Source: Aeromicrobium sp. Root236
GTDB lineage: Bacteria > Actinomycetota > Actinomycetes > Propionibacteriales > Nocardioidaceae
DNA length: 64,000 nucleotides
Assembly (NCBI RefSeq): GCF_001428805.1
Contig: NZ_LMIS01000001.1
Coordinates: 868,001-932,000 of the forward strand
Direction: 5' to 3'
This document shows positions 17,381 to 26,598 of this stretch, one piece after another. Each line of letters begins with the position of its first letter. Positions within the stretch are counted from its first letter, which is position 1. The position numbers were made by a program, and so were the translations under genes. The notes below the pieces were generated by a model. It worked only from the letters and a program-made list of their open reading frames with translations, did no database searches and was not told the DNA's origin.

Positions 17381-19335
17381 TGATCCCGTCCCCGACCCTC
17401 CCCTGGTTCGAGCTCGCCCGGTTCCGCCGCAGCCGGCTGACCCGCGCGGCCGTCATCGCCGTGATGATGGTGCCGCTGTTCTACGGAGCCCTCTACGTGT
17501 GGGCCAACATCAACCCGACCGGCCATCTCGACCACGTACGTGCGGCCGTCGTCAACGAGGACAAGGTCGTCGAGATCACGGGGCGTGACGGCAAGAAGCA
17601 GCCCGTCGCGGTCGGCCGGCAGCTCGCCGGCAACCTCGTGAGCAACGACGACAAGGACAACTACGACTGGGTCCTGACCGACGCCAAGGACGCTCAGCGG
17701 GGCCTGGCCAACGGCCACTACAAGGCCGTCCTGACCATCCCGCCGACCCTGTCGAAGGCAGCCACGTCGACGAGCGGCGACCCGGCCGAGGCGGTGCAGG
17801 GCAAGCTCGACCTCAGGACGAACGACGCGGTCAACTACATCAACGGCACGGTCGCCCAGTCGATCCTGCGGGCTGCCAAGGGCGCGCTCAACGCGCAGGT
17901 CACCGAGACGTATCTCGACAACGTCTACCTGAGCTTCTCCGACATCAAGATGGCGTTGTCCGACGCCGCCGACGGCGCCGCCAAGCTGTCGGACGGGGCC
18001 GGCAAGCTCGCCACCGGAGCGAGCGACCTCGCCGACGGCAACCGACAACTCGCTGACGGCGCGAGCCGGCTCGATTCCGGTGCCCGGCAGCTCTCCAACG
18101 GACTGTCGCAGCTCGACTCCCGTACGTCCGCCCTGCCGGGCCAGACTCGCCAGCTCGCTGACGGAGCGAAGCAGGTCTCCGGTGGCGTCGCGCAGATCAA
18201 CGCGCTCGTGCAGGGCTTCGCGTCGCAGGTGAAGGGCTCGACCGCCCAGTTGGTCAGCACCCTCCGCAATGCGGCGGAGCAGTGCCGCGCGGCAGCCGAG
18301 CCGGATCCGCCGCTGTGCGCCCAGCTCGATGCCGCCGCGGACCGAGCGGGCGCGCTCGCCTCGCAGGCCGACGGCTATGCCGGGCAGACGCAGAAGCTGG
18401 CTGACGGTGCGGCGCAGGTGGCCGCCGGCAACGCCAAGCTGGCCAATGCCGTGCCACAGCTCGTGGACGCGATCGGACAGGCCTCCGGCGGTGCCAAGCA
18501 GCTCGCAAGCGGCACGTCGCAGCTCGGCGACGGCGCCTCGGATGCCGCCAAGGGGGCCGACCAGCTGTCAGGCGGCGCGGACCAGCTGTCGGCCGGTGCG
18601 CTCAAGCTCGTCAACGGGCTCGACGACGGCAGCAAGCAGGTGCCGGACTACGACAAGTCCGAGCGCGAGAAGCTCGCACGTACGGCCGCGACGCCGATCA
18701 CGGATGCCCCTGAGCGGGTCAACCCGGTCAAGAACTACGGAGAAGCGCTTGCGCCGTACTTCATGGCGCTTGCGCTGTGGGTCGGGGCGATGGCGATCTA
18801 CCTGCTGCTCCGGCCGCTGTCGTCGCGCGCGATCGCCTCGACGACCGGCAGCATTCGTACTGCCCTCGCCGGCTACGTGCCGGGCGTCGTGCTGTCGTTC
18901 GTGCAGGTCGTGCTGCTGCTGGCGGTGCTGCTCGGCGTGCTCAAGATCGATGCGGCGAACCCTCCTCTCCTGCTCGGCGTCGCGCTCGCCACCGGCGCGG
19001 TGTTCACCGCGATCAACCAGATGTTCGTCGCGTTGTTCGGCGGGGCCGGCCGGTTCGCGGCACTGGTGTTCGTGTGCCTGCAGCTCACGGCGGCCGGCGG
19101 GACGTACCCCATCGAGACCGCTCCCCCGTTCTTCAACGTGCTGCACGGCCTGATGCCCATGACGTACGCGGTGCACGGCTTCCGCGCGGCGACGGCCGGC
19201 GGCGGGACCGGCGTCATGACCGACTTCGTGGTGCTCGCGCTGTTCACGGTGCTGGCGCTGTCGGTCACGGTGGTCGCGGCCCGGAGACGGCAGACCGTCA
19301 CGATGACGCGGCTGCACCCGACGCTGCTGGTGTAG
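17380..19335 (+). CDS. YhgE/Pip family ABC-2 type membrane protein
   Basis: 651 aa. One transmembrane helix near residues 24-42 is followed by an extracytoplasmic domain and a long segment of short repeats of the form A-x-x-L-x-x-G-A (about 185-420), typical of the YhgE/Pip (phage infection protein) family, then five or six helices at the C-terminus (from about 460) of the ABC-2 permease type. Start is coupled to the MMPL fusion by TGATG. In Actinobacteria such proteins often pair with an ABC ATPase, here supplied as the domain fused to MMPL. Its stop abuts the convergent DinB-like gene with no gap. Confidence 0.85.
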   Translation: MIPSPTLPWFELARFRRSRLTRAAVIAVMMVPLFYGALYVWANINPTGHLDHVRAAVVNEDKVVEITGRDGKKQPVAVGRQLAGNLVSNDDKDNYDWVLTDAKDAQRGLANGHYKAVLTIPPTLSKAATSTSGDPAEAVQGKLDLRTNDAVNYINGTVAQSILRAAKGALNAQVTETYLDNVYLSFSDIKMALSDAADGAAKLSDGAGKLATGASDLADGNRQLADGASRLDSGARQLSNGLSQLDSRTSALPGQTRQLADGAKQVSGGVAQINALVQGFASQVKGSTAQLVSTLRNAAEQCRAAAEPDPPLCAQLDAAADRAGALASQADGYAGQTQKLADGAAQVAAGNAKLANAVPQLVDAIGQASGGAKQLASGTSQLGDGASDAAKGADQLSGGADQLSAGALKLVNGLDDGSKQVPDYDKSEREKLARTAATPITDAPERVNPVKNYGEALAPYFMALALWVGAMAIYLLLRPLSSRAIASTTGSIRTALAGYVPGVVLSFVQVVLLLAVLLGVLKIDAANPPLLLGVALATGAVFTAINQMFVALFGGAGRFAALVFVCLQLTAAGGTYPIETAPPFFNVLHGLMPMTYAVHGFRAATAGGGTGVMTDFVVLALFTVLALSVTVVAARRRQTVTMTRLHPTLLV

Positions 19336-19896
19336 TCAGTCGCGGAACGTGTCGGCGGCCGCCTGGATGCGCTGCACGTAGGTCGACCAGTCCGTGTCGC
19401 TCGTCGCGGTGTCGGAGCCCGTGCTGCCGTCGATCAGCTCGCGCAGGATGTCGGCGTGGCCGGCGTGCTGCGCCGTGTCGGTGAGGACCCACACCATCAG
19501 GTAGCCCAGCGTGGTGTCGGGCGACGGCCAGTGGGGCACCCGGCCGGGGGTCGTGATGTCGAGCGCCTCGATCGTGGCGTCGCTGTGCGCACATGCCCGG
19601 TGGTAGAGGCCGAGGATGTCGTCGCTCGACTCGTCGGCCTTGGCCCACATGTCGGCGCCCTCCCACACCGTGCCGTCCTCGTTCCACGGAAGGGTGTCGG
19701 GCGGGGTCCGGTCGAACGAGTCGCCGAAGTAGACGTGCTCCACCCCGACCAGGTGCTTGATCATGCCGAGCAGGTTGGTGCCGGTCGGCGTCATCGGCCG
19801 ACGCATGTCGTAGTCGCTGATCCCCTCGACCTTGGCCAGCATCACGGCTCGGCTCGCCTTGAGCTTGGCGTGCAGGTCGTCCTTGATCCCCGTCAT
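19336..19896 (-). CDS. DinB/DUF664 family protein
   Basis: 186 aa from the ATG at 19896, preceded by AGGATGGGA; an in-frame ATG at 19905 is less well placed. The sequence has the DinB-superfamily four-helix pattern with metal-type His residues (MIKHLVGVEHVYFGD and DTAQHAGHADILREL), as in DUF664 proteins of Actinobacteria. Some relatives are thiol-dependent enzymes; the reaction here is unknown. Confidence 0.78.
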   Translation of the reverse strand: MTGIKDDLHAKLKASRAVMLAKVEGISDYDMRRPMTPTGTNLLGMIKHLVGVEHVYFGDSFDRTPPDTLPWNEDGTVWEGADMWAKADESSDDILGLYHRACAHSDATIEALDITTPGRVPHWPSPDTTLGYLMVWVLTDTAQHAGHADILRELIDGSTGSDTATSDTDWSTYVQRIQAAADTFRD

Positions 19897-19921
19897 GCGT
19901 CCCATCCTGCCCCCGGCGTAC

Positions 19922-19960
19922 GACAACGGGCCGCCCCGATCACTCGGGACGGCCCGTCGT
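19922..19960 (-). terminator. Strong hairpin downstream of TAP-type hydrolase gene
   Basis: Inverted repeat with ACGGGCCGCCCCGA and TCGGGACGGCCCGT arms around a TCAC loop, extendable on both sides with single mismatches. It begins 14 bp after the hydrolase stop codon and ends before the DinB-like start region. The position fits transcription termination, though no U-tract follows. Confidence 0.6.
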
Positions 19961-19973
19961 CAGTCGTACGACC

Positions 19974-21596
19974 CTAGGGCCGCAGCGCCATCTTCTGCGC
20001 GTCCATCCGAAGCTTCTCGGTCTTGGACTGGGCGCTCTTCTTGCTCAGTGCCGCACTCGGATCCGGCTTGGCCGGAGCGGTGCAGTACTTGTCGGAGACG
20101 TTGCCGGCCTTGCGGTGCGGCCGCGACCCGTTGTAGAGGAACCGCGAGATCGTGTCGTCGATGCACGCGAGCCCGTTGAGCGAGTTGGAGTGCGTCGTGC
20201 CACCCAGCGTCGTCACGAGTGCCGCGTTCGGGAACCGCTTGCGGACCTCAACACTGCCCGGGTAGGGCGTCGCCGCATCGTCGGACTCGCTCAGCATCAG
20301 CAGCTTGGTCGGGTTGCCCGACTTGATCGTCTGCAGCGTGCGCGACGGTGCCGGCCAGTGACGGCAGGGCTCGTTGTACCAGGCGTTGGCCCAGGTCTCG
20401 AACGGCGCCTTCGCGTGGATCGCGTCGTTGTCGGCCCGCCACGTCGCCCAGCTCTTGGGCCATGCGGTGTCGGTGCACTGGACGCCGTCGTAGACCGCGT
20501 AGCCGTTGTCGTCGCCGAGACCGCTCTCGTCGAGGTAGGCGTCACTGAGCTTCTGGAGGTCGTGTCCGTGGATGTAGCTGTCGAACACATCTGCGAGGTC
20601 GAGCCACGTGGACTGGTAGTAGCCGGCGTAGAGGAACGAGTCGTTCCACTCGCTGCCACCGATCAAGCCGTCGGGACCGTCAGCCGGGTGCTGGTAGAGG
20701 TCTTCCTGCGTGTCGTACCAGAGCTTGCTGACCTTGGCCCCTGTGTCACCGAGGTGGTAGAAGCTGTCGTGAGAGGCGATCCAGCTGAACCAGGTCTGGA
20801 TGTTCTTGTCGAACGCGACGTCCTGGTCGAGGTTGTCCTTGTACCAGACACCGCGCGGGTCGACCGTGCCGTCGAACACGGCGCGACGCAGGTGCGTCGG
20901 GTAGCGCGTCGCATAGACCTGGCCGAGGTAGGTGCCGTAGGAGAACCCGTAGTAGTTGATCTGCGAGACGCCGAGGGCGGACCGGATGGCGTCCATGTCC
21001 TTGGCCGAGTCGATCGTCGTGAGGTGGCTGAGGATCGCGCCGTTGTTCTTGTCGCAGTCGTCCGTGTAGCCGTTGGTCAGGCCCTTCCAGGCCGTCTCGA
21101 TGCTCTTGGAGGTCGGCACGTAGCGCGGCCGGTTGAAGGCGAAGTAGTCGTTGTCGCACGACACGGCCGGCTCACTCGCACCGACGCCGCGGGGGTCGAA
21201 ACCGATCCAGTCGTACGCACCGCCGACGTTCTTGGTGCCGTAGTCCGGGACGTACTGACCGAGCACGGCCAGCCCGAGGCCGGAGCCACCGGGGCCGCCG
21301 GGGTTGACCAGCATGACGCCTTGGTACTGGCTCGAGGGCACGGTGTGCTTGATCCGTGAGATCGCGAGCTTGATCTTGGTGCCTGACGGCTTGGACCAGT
21401 CGAGCGGCACCGAGATCTTGGCGCACTGGCCGCCGGCGTCCTGGAGCCGCTTGCTGGCACACGTGCCCCATTTGATCGATGATGCCGAGGTCGCGGTCTC
21501 CGCGGTGGCAGTTTTCGCCTGTGCCACCGTCGGCACCACAAGCGTCAGCACGGTGAGCGAGATCGCCGCTCCCGCGCATAGCAGGGTCTTGCGCAT
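19974..21596 (-). CDS. Secreted TAP-type alpha/beta hydrolase (tripeptidyl aminopeptidase-like)
   Basis: 540 aa from the ATG at 21596, after a run of G. Sec signal peptide with AQA cleavage near residue 27. The oxyanion-loop region NPGGPGGSG (98-106), nucleophile elbow GFSYG (Ser219), acid ESDDAATP and His in GTTHSNSLNG define the triad. The C-terminal part fits the TAP-like domain of Streptomyces tripeptidyl aminopeptidases (SlpD/SlpE group). Likely cleaves peptides outside the cell. Several cysteines suggest disulfides. Confidence 0.85.
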   Translation of the reverse strand: MRKTLLCAGAAISLTVLTLVVPTVAQAKTATAETATSASSIKWGTCASKRLQDAGGQCAKISVPLDWSKPSGTKIKLAISRIKHTVPSSQYQGVMLVNPGGPGGSGLGLAVLGQYVPDYGTKNVGGAYDWIGFDPRGVGASEPAVSCDNDYFAFNRPRYVPTSKSIETAWKGLTNGYTDDCDKNNGAILSHLTTIDSAKDMDAIRSALGVSQINYYGFSYGTYLGQVYATRYPTHLRRAVFDGTVDPRGVWYKDNLDQDVAFDKNIQTWFSWIASHDSFYHLGDTGAKVSKLWYDTQEDLYQHPADGPDGLIGGSEWNDSFLYAGYYQSTWLDLADVFDSYIHGHDLQKLSDAYLDESGLGDDNGYAVYDGVQCTDTAWPKSWATWRADNDAIHAKAPFETWANAWYNEPCRHWPAPSRTLQTIKSGNPTKLLMLSESDDAATPYPGSVEVRKRFPNAALVTTLGGTTHSNSLNGLACIDDTISRFLYNGSRPHRKAGNVSDKYCTAPAKPDPSAALSKKSAQSKTEKLRMDAQKMALRP

Positions 21597-21724
21597 GTAT
21601 CCCCCCAAATAAGGAAGCTGCTCGGTCGAGCAGAAGTTTCCTCATCCTGCTCCCCATCGTTGTCTTCCGCAACGGTCTTTGTGTGTCGTTTGTGAAACGG
21701 TCTGACGACGGGGAGCCGTGGCGT

Positions 21725-22489
21725 TCAGCGCAGCGGTTGCCAGCGCACCTCGTCGACGGCCAGCAGGGGCACGTGCGATGCCGCGTCAGCGGGTCCTTGG
21801 GGGAAGTCGAACACGGCGACCATCAGCTGCATCGGGTAGTCCGGTGCCTGCCGGCTCGTCCGCGTCACCCGGCCGTCCAGCAGGAAGTCGACCCCGTCAG
21901 GCCGCCACTCCACGGCGTACGTGTGGGGCTCGCTCACGTCGACGGGCTGCTCTTCGGCGGAGAACTCCTCGACGAGCGTGGGGTCACGGAACGGGTGCAA
22001 CCCGGTGCCGATGTCGGCCGAACCGTTCGAGGTGATCGTGTCGCCGAACACCTCGAACACGCAGATCTCTCCGCACCGCCCGGGGCTGTCCTCGAGGCCG
22101 ACCATCCAGACCGAGGCCATCGACGTCTCCGACAGCTCCATCCGCGCCCGCACCTCGACGCGCCCGTAATGCGGCGTCCAGCCCCACCACGCGGGCTGCT
22201 GCTCGCGTACGACCTGATCGGGCAGGAAGGGCTGCTGACCGATCGGGCTGCCGACCGGTCCTGAGAACACGCCCGACTGGACGCCCGACACCCGCAGGGG
22301 CTTGTCGTGCGTGTCAGGGCACCACAGCCCTTGGTCGACCGGGATGGTCAGGCGCAGCTCGGAGTCGACCACCTCGTACGTCGCTGCGGACGCGGCTCGT
22401 GAGCTCCATTGCGGGAGGTAGTGCGGCAGCCAGAGCCGAGTGTCGAGGGCGTTGCCGTCGAACGTCTCAACCCGTGAATCTGCTGCCAT
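21725..22489 (-). CDS. Glycoside hydrolase family 16-like protein with altered catalytic motif
   Basis: 254 aa with start after AAAGGA. The beta-jelly-roll GH16 hallmarks are present: N-terminal DGNALDTRLWLPHY, YGRVEVRARM (109-118), and the active-site region GEICVFEVFG. In canonical GH16 the motif is E-[ILV]-D-x-x-E; here Glu141 and Glu146 are kept but the middle Asp is Cys143. No signal peptide is evident, so it would be cytoplasmic, which is also unusual for GH16. Activity may be changed or lost. Confidence 0.75.
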   Translation of the reverse strand: MAADSRVETFDGNALDTRLWLPHYLPQWSSRAASAATYEVVDSELRLTIPVDQGLWCPDTHDKPLRVSGVQSGVFSGPVGSPIGQQPFLPDQVVREQQPAWWGWTPHYGRVEVRARMELSETSMASVWMVGLEDSPGRCGEICVFEVFGDTITSNGSADIGTGLHPFRDPTLVEEFSAEEQPVDVSEPHTYAVEWRPDGVDFLLDGRVTRTSRQAPDYPMQLMVAVFDFPQGPADAASHVPLLAVDEVRWQPLR

Positions 22490-22553
22490 TGCCGTCCTTT
22501 CGTCGCGTGCCGCAGTCTAGGGCCCGGCGCTGACAACCATCGAATCTACTGAC

Positions 22554-23030
22554 TCAGCGCTGCATCATGATGACGGTGGCGCCGCTGTCGGGATCCGGCT
22601 CGCTGATGCCGTTCGGCGCGAAGCCGTGCCGCCGATAGAACGCATGCGCTCGCGGGTTGGCCTCGTACACCCAGAGGAACGCCGAGGCCCCGCCGATCGA
22701 CCGCTGCAGGAGCGTGTCCGCCAAGCCGCTCCCCCGCTGGTCCGCCGAGACGTAGAGGCTCTTGAGCTCGAGCCCACTGATGTCGAGCCAGCTGCCGTCG
22801 CCCCAGCTGACGACACCGACGATGCGGTCGCCGTCCTCGGCCACGACGATGTCGCGCTCACTGCCGAGGATGCGGTCGGCCCAGCGGCGCTGGCGCTCGT
22901 CGGGGCCGGTCGAGTCGAGGTAGATCTGCGGGACCACACCCACGTACGCCTCACGCCAGCACACCGTCTGGAACTCGGCGATCGCCCGAGAGTCGTCCAG
23001 GTCAGGCGTGCGGAAGGTCAGATCGCGCAT
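22554..23030 (-). CDS. GNAT family N-acetyltransferase
   Basis: 158 aa from the ATG at 23030, which overlaps the end of miaB by 13 bp and suggests co-transcription with it. GNAT features: [20 protein letters not shown] at the N-terminus, the acetyl-CoA loop [18 protein letters not shown] and C-terminal [13 protein letters not shown]. Substrate unknown. Confidence 0.85.
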   Translation of the reverse strand: MRDLTFRTPDLDDSRAIAEFQTVCWREAYVGVVPQIYLDSTGPDERQRRWADRILGSERDIVVAEDGDRIVGVVSWGDGSWLDISGLELKSLYVSADQRGSGLADTLLQRSIGGASAFLWVYEANPRAHAFYRRHGFAPNGISEPDPDSGATVIMMQR

Positions 23031-24481
23031 GCCTCGGCCGGCGGCAACGGCGCCGGCACACCGAGGGTCGGCATGCCGAGGCCGACGGAGCGGACCTCGG
23101 TCCTGCCCTGGCGCGACTCCCACGCGTCGCCGGCAGGCGTACGCCTGAAAGAGATCGGTGCGTCGTCGCTGACCAGGTGGTGCGGCGCGGCATAGGTGAT
23201 GCGGACCTCGACCATGTCGCCCGGGCGTACGGCGTGGTCGCCCGGCACGAAGTGCACCAGCCGGTTGTCCCTGGCACGGCCCGTGAGTCGGTGGGTCGCA
23301 CCGTCCTTCTTGCCCTCGTGGTCGGCAACGAGCAGCTCGACGACCTGGCCCTCCTGCTTGCGCGCCTCGTCCCACGCCACCTCGTTGACGACCTCGATGA
23401 GCCGGTCGTAGCGCTCCTGCACGACAGCCTTGGGCAGCTGGTCTGGCAGGTCCGCGGCCGGCGTGCCGGGGCGCTGGGAGTACTGGAACGTGAACGCGCT
23501 GGTGAATCGCGCCTTGCGGACGACCTCCATCGTCTGCAGGAAGTCCTCCTCGGTCTCGCCGGGGAACCCCACGATGATGTCGGTGGTGATCGCCGCGTCA
23601 GGCATCGCCGCGCGTACGCGATCGATGATGCCCAGGAACTTCTCCTGGCGGTACGACCGGCGCATCGCCTTGAGCACGCGGTCGGAGCCCGACTGCAACG
23701 GCATGTGCAGCTGCGGCATGACGTTGGGCGTCTCGGCCATCGCGGCGATGACGTCGTCGGTGAAGTCTTTGGGGTGCGGGCTGGTGAACCGTACGCGCTC
23801 GAGCCCCTCGATCTCGCCGCACGCCCGCAGCAGCTTGCCGAATGCCTGGCGGTCGCCGAACTCCACGCCGTACGAGTTGACGTTCTGGCCCAGCAGCGTC
23901 ACCTCGACGACGCCGTCGGCGACGAGAGCCTCGATCTCGGCGAGGATCTCGCCCGGACGGCGGTCCTTCTCCGTGCCGCGGAGGCTCGGGACGATGCAGA
24001 ACGTGCAGGTGTTGTTGCAGCCGACGCTGATCGAGACCCAGGCGGCGAACACCGAGTCGCGCTTGGTCGGCAGCGTCGACGGGAACACCTCGAGCGACTC
24101 GAGGATCTCGACCTGCGACTCCTCGGCGATGCGGGCGCGCTCGAGCAGGACCGGCAGCGAGCCGATGTTGTGAGTGCCGAACACGACATCGACGTATGGT
24201 GCGCGCTTGGTGATCGTGTCGCGGTCCTTCTGCGCCAGACAGCCGCCGACGGCGATCTGCATGCCGGGGTTCTGCTCCTTGACCGACGCGATGTGGCCGA
24301 GGTTGCCGTAGAGCTTGTTGTCGGCGTTCTCGCGCACGGCGCACGTGTTGAACACGACCAGGTCGGGCCTGCCCTCCTCCGCCTTCGAATAGCCGGCGGT
24401 CTCCAGCAGTCCCGACAGCCGTTCGCTGTCGTGCACGTTCATCTGGCAGCCGTACGTGCGCACTTCATAGGTCTTCGTCAT
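23018..24481 (-). CDS. miaB: tRNA-2-methylthio-N6-dimethylallyladenosine synthase
   Basis: 487 aa. N-terminal UPF0004 domain with cluster cysteines C12, C47 and C81; radical-SAM motif C155-x3-C159-x2-C162 ([11 protein letters not shown]); a C-terminal TRAM domain (about residues 375-445) and a short family-atypical tail. Adds the methylthio group at C2 of i6A37 in tRNA after MiaA. It is followed directly by a GNAT gene. Confidence 0.95.
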   Translation of the reverse strand: MTKTYEVRTYGCQMNVHDSERLSGLLETAGYSKAEEGRPDLVVFNTCAVRENADNKLYGNLGHIASVKEQNPGMQIAVGGCLAQKDRDTITKRAPYVDVVFGTHNIGSLPVLLERARIAEESQVEILESLEVFPSTLPTKRDSVFAAWVSISVGCNNTCTFCIVPSLRGTEKDRRPGEILAEIEALVADGVVEVTLLGQNVNSYGVEFGDRQAFGKLLRACGEIEGLERVRFTSPHPKDFTDDVIAAMAETPNVMPQLHMPLQSGSDRVLKAMRRSYRQEKFLGIIDRVRAAMPDAAITTDIIVGFPGETEEDFLQTMEVVRKARFTSAFTFQYSQRPGTPAADLPDQLPKAVVQERYDRLIEVVNEVAWDEARKQEGQVVELLVADHEGKKDGATHRLTGRARDNRLVHFVPGDHAVRPGDMVEVRITYAAPHHLVSDDAPISFRRTPAGDAWESRQGRTEVRSVGLGMPTLGVPAPLPPAEACAI

Positions 24482-24567
24482 GACTGGTCAATCGTACGTG
24501 CCGGCTGACACGTCGAGACCCGGAGATGGCCGGTGCCGCTCACTCCGACGGCACGAGGGCGCGACGA

Positions 24568-24651
24568 TCAGTGCGCGCGACGCACCGCGCGCGAGAGCAC
24601 GTACGGGACGAGGGCCAGAACGACCCCGACAGCAATGAGAACCACGCTCAC
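24568..24651 (-). CDS. 27-residue hydrophobic peptide upstream of miaB
   Basis: GTG start at 24651 with a GGAGG Shine-Dalgarno 5 bases upstream. The peptide is a single hydrophobic helix (SVVLIAVGVVLALVPYVLS) with a positively charged tail (RAVRRAH), the layout of a one-pass membrane microprotein with its C-terminus inside. It lies 86 bp before miaB on the same strand. The remainder of 24482-24801 shows no other gene. Very short ORFs arise by chance, so this rests on the SD and the composition. Confidence 0.45.
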   Translation of the reverse strand: MSVVLIAVGVVLALVPYVLSRAVRRAH

Positions 24652-24801
24652 GTCACGCCTCCGTTCATCCCTCCGGATGCGGAGTACCCCGAGATGACAG
24701 ACGGAATCGCAGCCGCGCGACCACGGTTTGGCGCCCACCTCCGCGGGTAGTCCTCACGTCGAGCCCCAGGCTCACCATCAGCGAGACAGAGAGGGCCATG
24801 C

Positions 24802-25104
24802 ATGTCCGCCAACGAACCGCTCGACCCGCAGCGCCGGCACGACGACGGAGACACCCGCGACCTCGGTGACCTGAGGGTCTCGACGGGCAACCAGTCGGCG
24901 TACCTCACGATCGAGATGATCCTGTACGTCCTGGCTGTGCTCGGCGTCTTCATCACGTCGGCGATCATCGACGAGGACGGTCCCGGGCCCGGCTTCAGCG
25001 CCGCGCAGGCCTGGTTCTACGTCACGCTCCTGACCGTCGGGTTCCTCGTCAGCCGCGGGCTGGCCAAGATCAACTGGCGCGGAGGCAACAGCCGCACGTT
25101 CTGA
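24802..25104 (+). CDS. Small two-helix membrane protein
   Basis: 100 aa with ATG after GAGAGGG. A charged N-terminal 35 residues (DPQRRHDDGDTRDLGDL) is followed by two transmembrane helices (about 37-57 and 70-88) separated by an acidic DEDGPGPG loop, and a basic tail. I do not recognise the family. It converges on the GAF-ANTAR gene with a 10-bp gap. Confidence 0.65.
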   Translation: MSANEPLDPQRRHDDGDTRDLGDLRVSTGNQSAYLTIEMILYVLAVLGVFITSAIIDEDGPGPGFSAAQAWFYVTLLTVGFLVSRGLAKINWRGGNSRTF

Positions 25105-25114
25105 CGTACGCGGC

Positions 25115-25837
25115 TCACACCGGCGCGGGCTGGGCCTCGGCTGCGCCGCCCGTGTCCACGGCGGGCAGCACGCGGGTCTCGACCAGTTGGTGACAGAGCG
25201 CCTTGAGCTTGATGTTGTGGTGCTGCGAGTAGCGCCGCAAGGTCGAGAACGCACGATCGGCGTCGATCTCGAAGCGCTCCATCAGCACGCCCTGCGCCTG
25301 ACCGATCACCGTGCGGGTCTCGAGGGCCTCGCGCAGGCCCTCCTCGCTGCGGGCATAGCCCAACGCCAGAGCCCCTTGGCGTGCGAACAGCGCGGCCAGC
25401 GCGATGTCCTCAGGGCTGAAGGTGGCCTCTGACGTGCCGTAGAGGTTGAGCGCACCGATCCGGCGGCCGCGCGCGTGCAGCTCGGCCGAGAGGACGCTGT
25501 TGAACCCCAAGGCGCTGGCCTTGGGACCCCAGTCCGGCCACCGCTCGTCGGTCGCAAGGTAGGCCGAGACGACGATCTTGGAGTCCGCCGCGGCGTCGAC
25601 GCAGGGTCCCTGCCGCAGCTCGTACTGGATCCGGTCGGCCTCGATCACCGACTCGTCGGTCGCCCCGACCGTCGTGAACGCCCGGCCGCCGGACTTCACG
25701 AGGGTGATGCCGCCGTACGTGGTGTCGATCGACTCGACCGCGAAGGCCACGATCTGCTCGATCGTCTCGGTGACGCCTTCGACGTCGGCCAAGGACTCGG
25801 CGAGGCTCGCGAACACCTGTGGATCGTCGATCGGCAT
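25115..25837 (-). CDS. GAF-ANTAR RNA-binding antitermination regulator
   Basis: 240 aa. Residues about 20-160 form a GAF domain (IEQIVAFAVESIDTTYGG ... GALNLYG), and residues about 165-225 an ANTAR domain (LETRTVIGQAQGVLMERF). ANTAR proteins bind paired stem-loops in nascent RNA and prevent termination. The start follows GGAGGT. The ligand sensed by GAF and the RNA targets are not visible in this window. Confidence 0.85.
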   Translation of the reverse strand: MPIDDPQVFASLAESLADVEGVTETIEQIVAFAVESIDTTYGGITLVKSGGRAFTTVGATDESVIEADRIQYELRQGPCVDAAADSKIVVSAYLATDERWPDWGPKASALGFNSVLSAELHARGRRIGALNLYGTSEATFSPEDIALAALFARQGALALGYARSEEGLREALETRTVIGQAQGVLMERFEIDADRAFSTLRRYSQHHNIKLKALCHQLVETRVLPAVDTGGAAEAQPAPV

Positions 25838-25920
25838 GCGGCACCTCCGTCAGCGCGCCGCGATCGCAGTGCACCTTCGCAGCATAGGCCTGCGCAGGGG
25901 CGCCGGCGGAGGAACGCGAG

Positions 25921-26469
25921 CTAGCCGACGATTCGCTGGACGAGTCCCTTGTTGACTTCCGAGGCCCGCTCCTGCTCGCCGGCGAACGCGCTGATGACGA
26001 CCAACGCCCCGGTGACTGCCGGCACGGCCCACTGCAGCATGCGGAGCTGGCGCTGCGCGGCCGCGACCTCAGGCGGCGTCGCTGCCGCCGGTTCGGTGCC
26101 GGACTCCGCCGGCACGCGGGTCTGTTCGGAGACCTTGCGCCCGAGGACGCGGCTGTAGGCCGTGACGCCCAGCGCCCCCGCGGTCAACGCGGTCTTGAGC
26201 AGCGCCATCGAGGCCACACCCTTCTGGGCGTGGAGACGGCCCATGTTGCCCTGGATCTGGCCGATGCTGCCGACCAGGTGCGCGCCGATCGCAGCAGCGT
26301 TGACGGGCGTCCAGCGATCCCAGCCGACGTTCGCGACGGCGCCGGTGTCGGAGTCGCCGTGGGCGGCCGAAGCGGCCGGGTTGAGCGCGACGGCGTTGGC
26401 GAGCGTGCCGCCGAACCAGGCGGCGAGTCCAAGGTCGTGCAGTGAGCGGGATACGGTGTCGCGGGTCAT
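25921..26469 (-). CDS. Conserved-type actinobacterial membrane protein, function unknown
   Basis: 182 aa with start after GAGGAGC. Four weak-to-moderate hydrophobic segments are visible: about 14-32, 58-75, 85-105 and 146-164, with a Pro/Ala-rich loop near 118-135. The N-terminus (SLHDLGLAAWFGGTLANAVALNP) resembles annotated 'hypothetical membrane' proteins of soil Actinobacteria. No catalytic motif. Divergent from the SPFH gene with 129 bp between. Confidence 0.55.
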   Translation of the reverse strand: MTRDTVSRSLHDLGLAAWFGGTLANAVALNPAASAAHGDSDTGAVANVGWDRWTPVNAAAIGAHLVGSIGQIQGNMGRLHAQKGVASMALLKTALTAGALGVTAYSRVLGRKVSEQTRVPAESGTEPAAATPPEVAAAQRQLRMLQWAVPAVTGALVVISAFAGEQERASEVNKGLVQRIVG

Positions 26470-26598
26470 CGATGCTCCTCAGGTCGGGACTCATGACATA
26501 CCCGCGGTACGCCGGCGCCAAACCCTCTCTCGTACCGGGTGCCGTCGGACCGACTGTCTCCTAGGCTCAGCCCAGGAGGGTCACCATCTAGGAGCACC

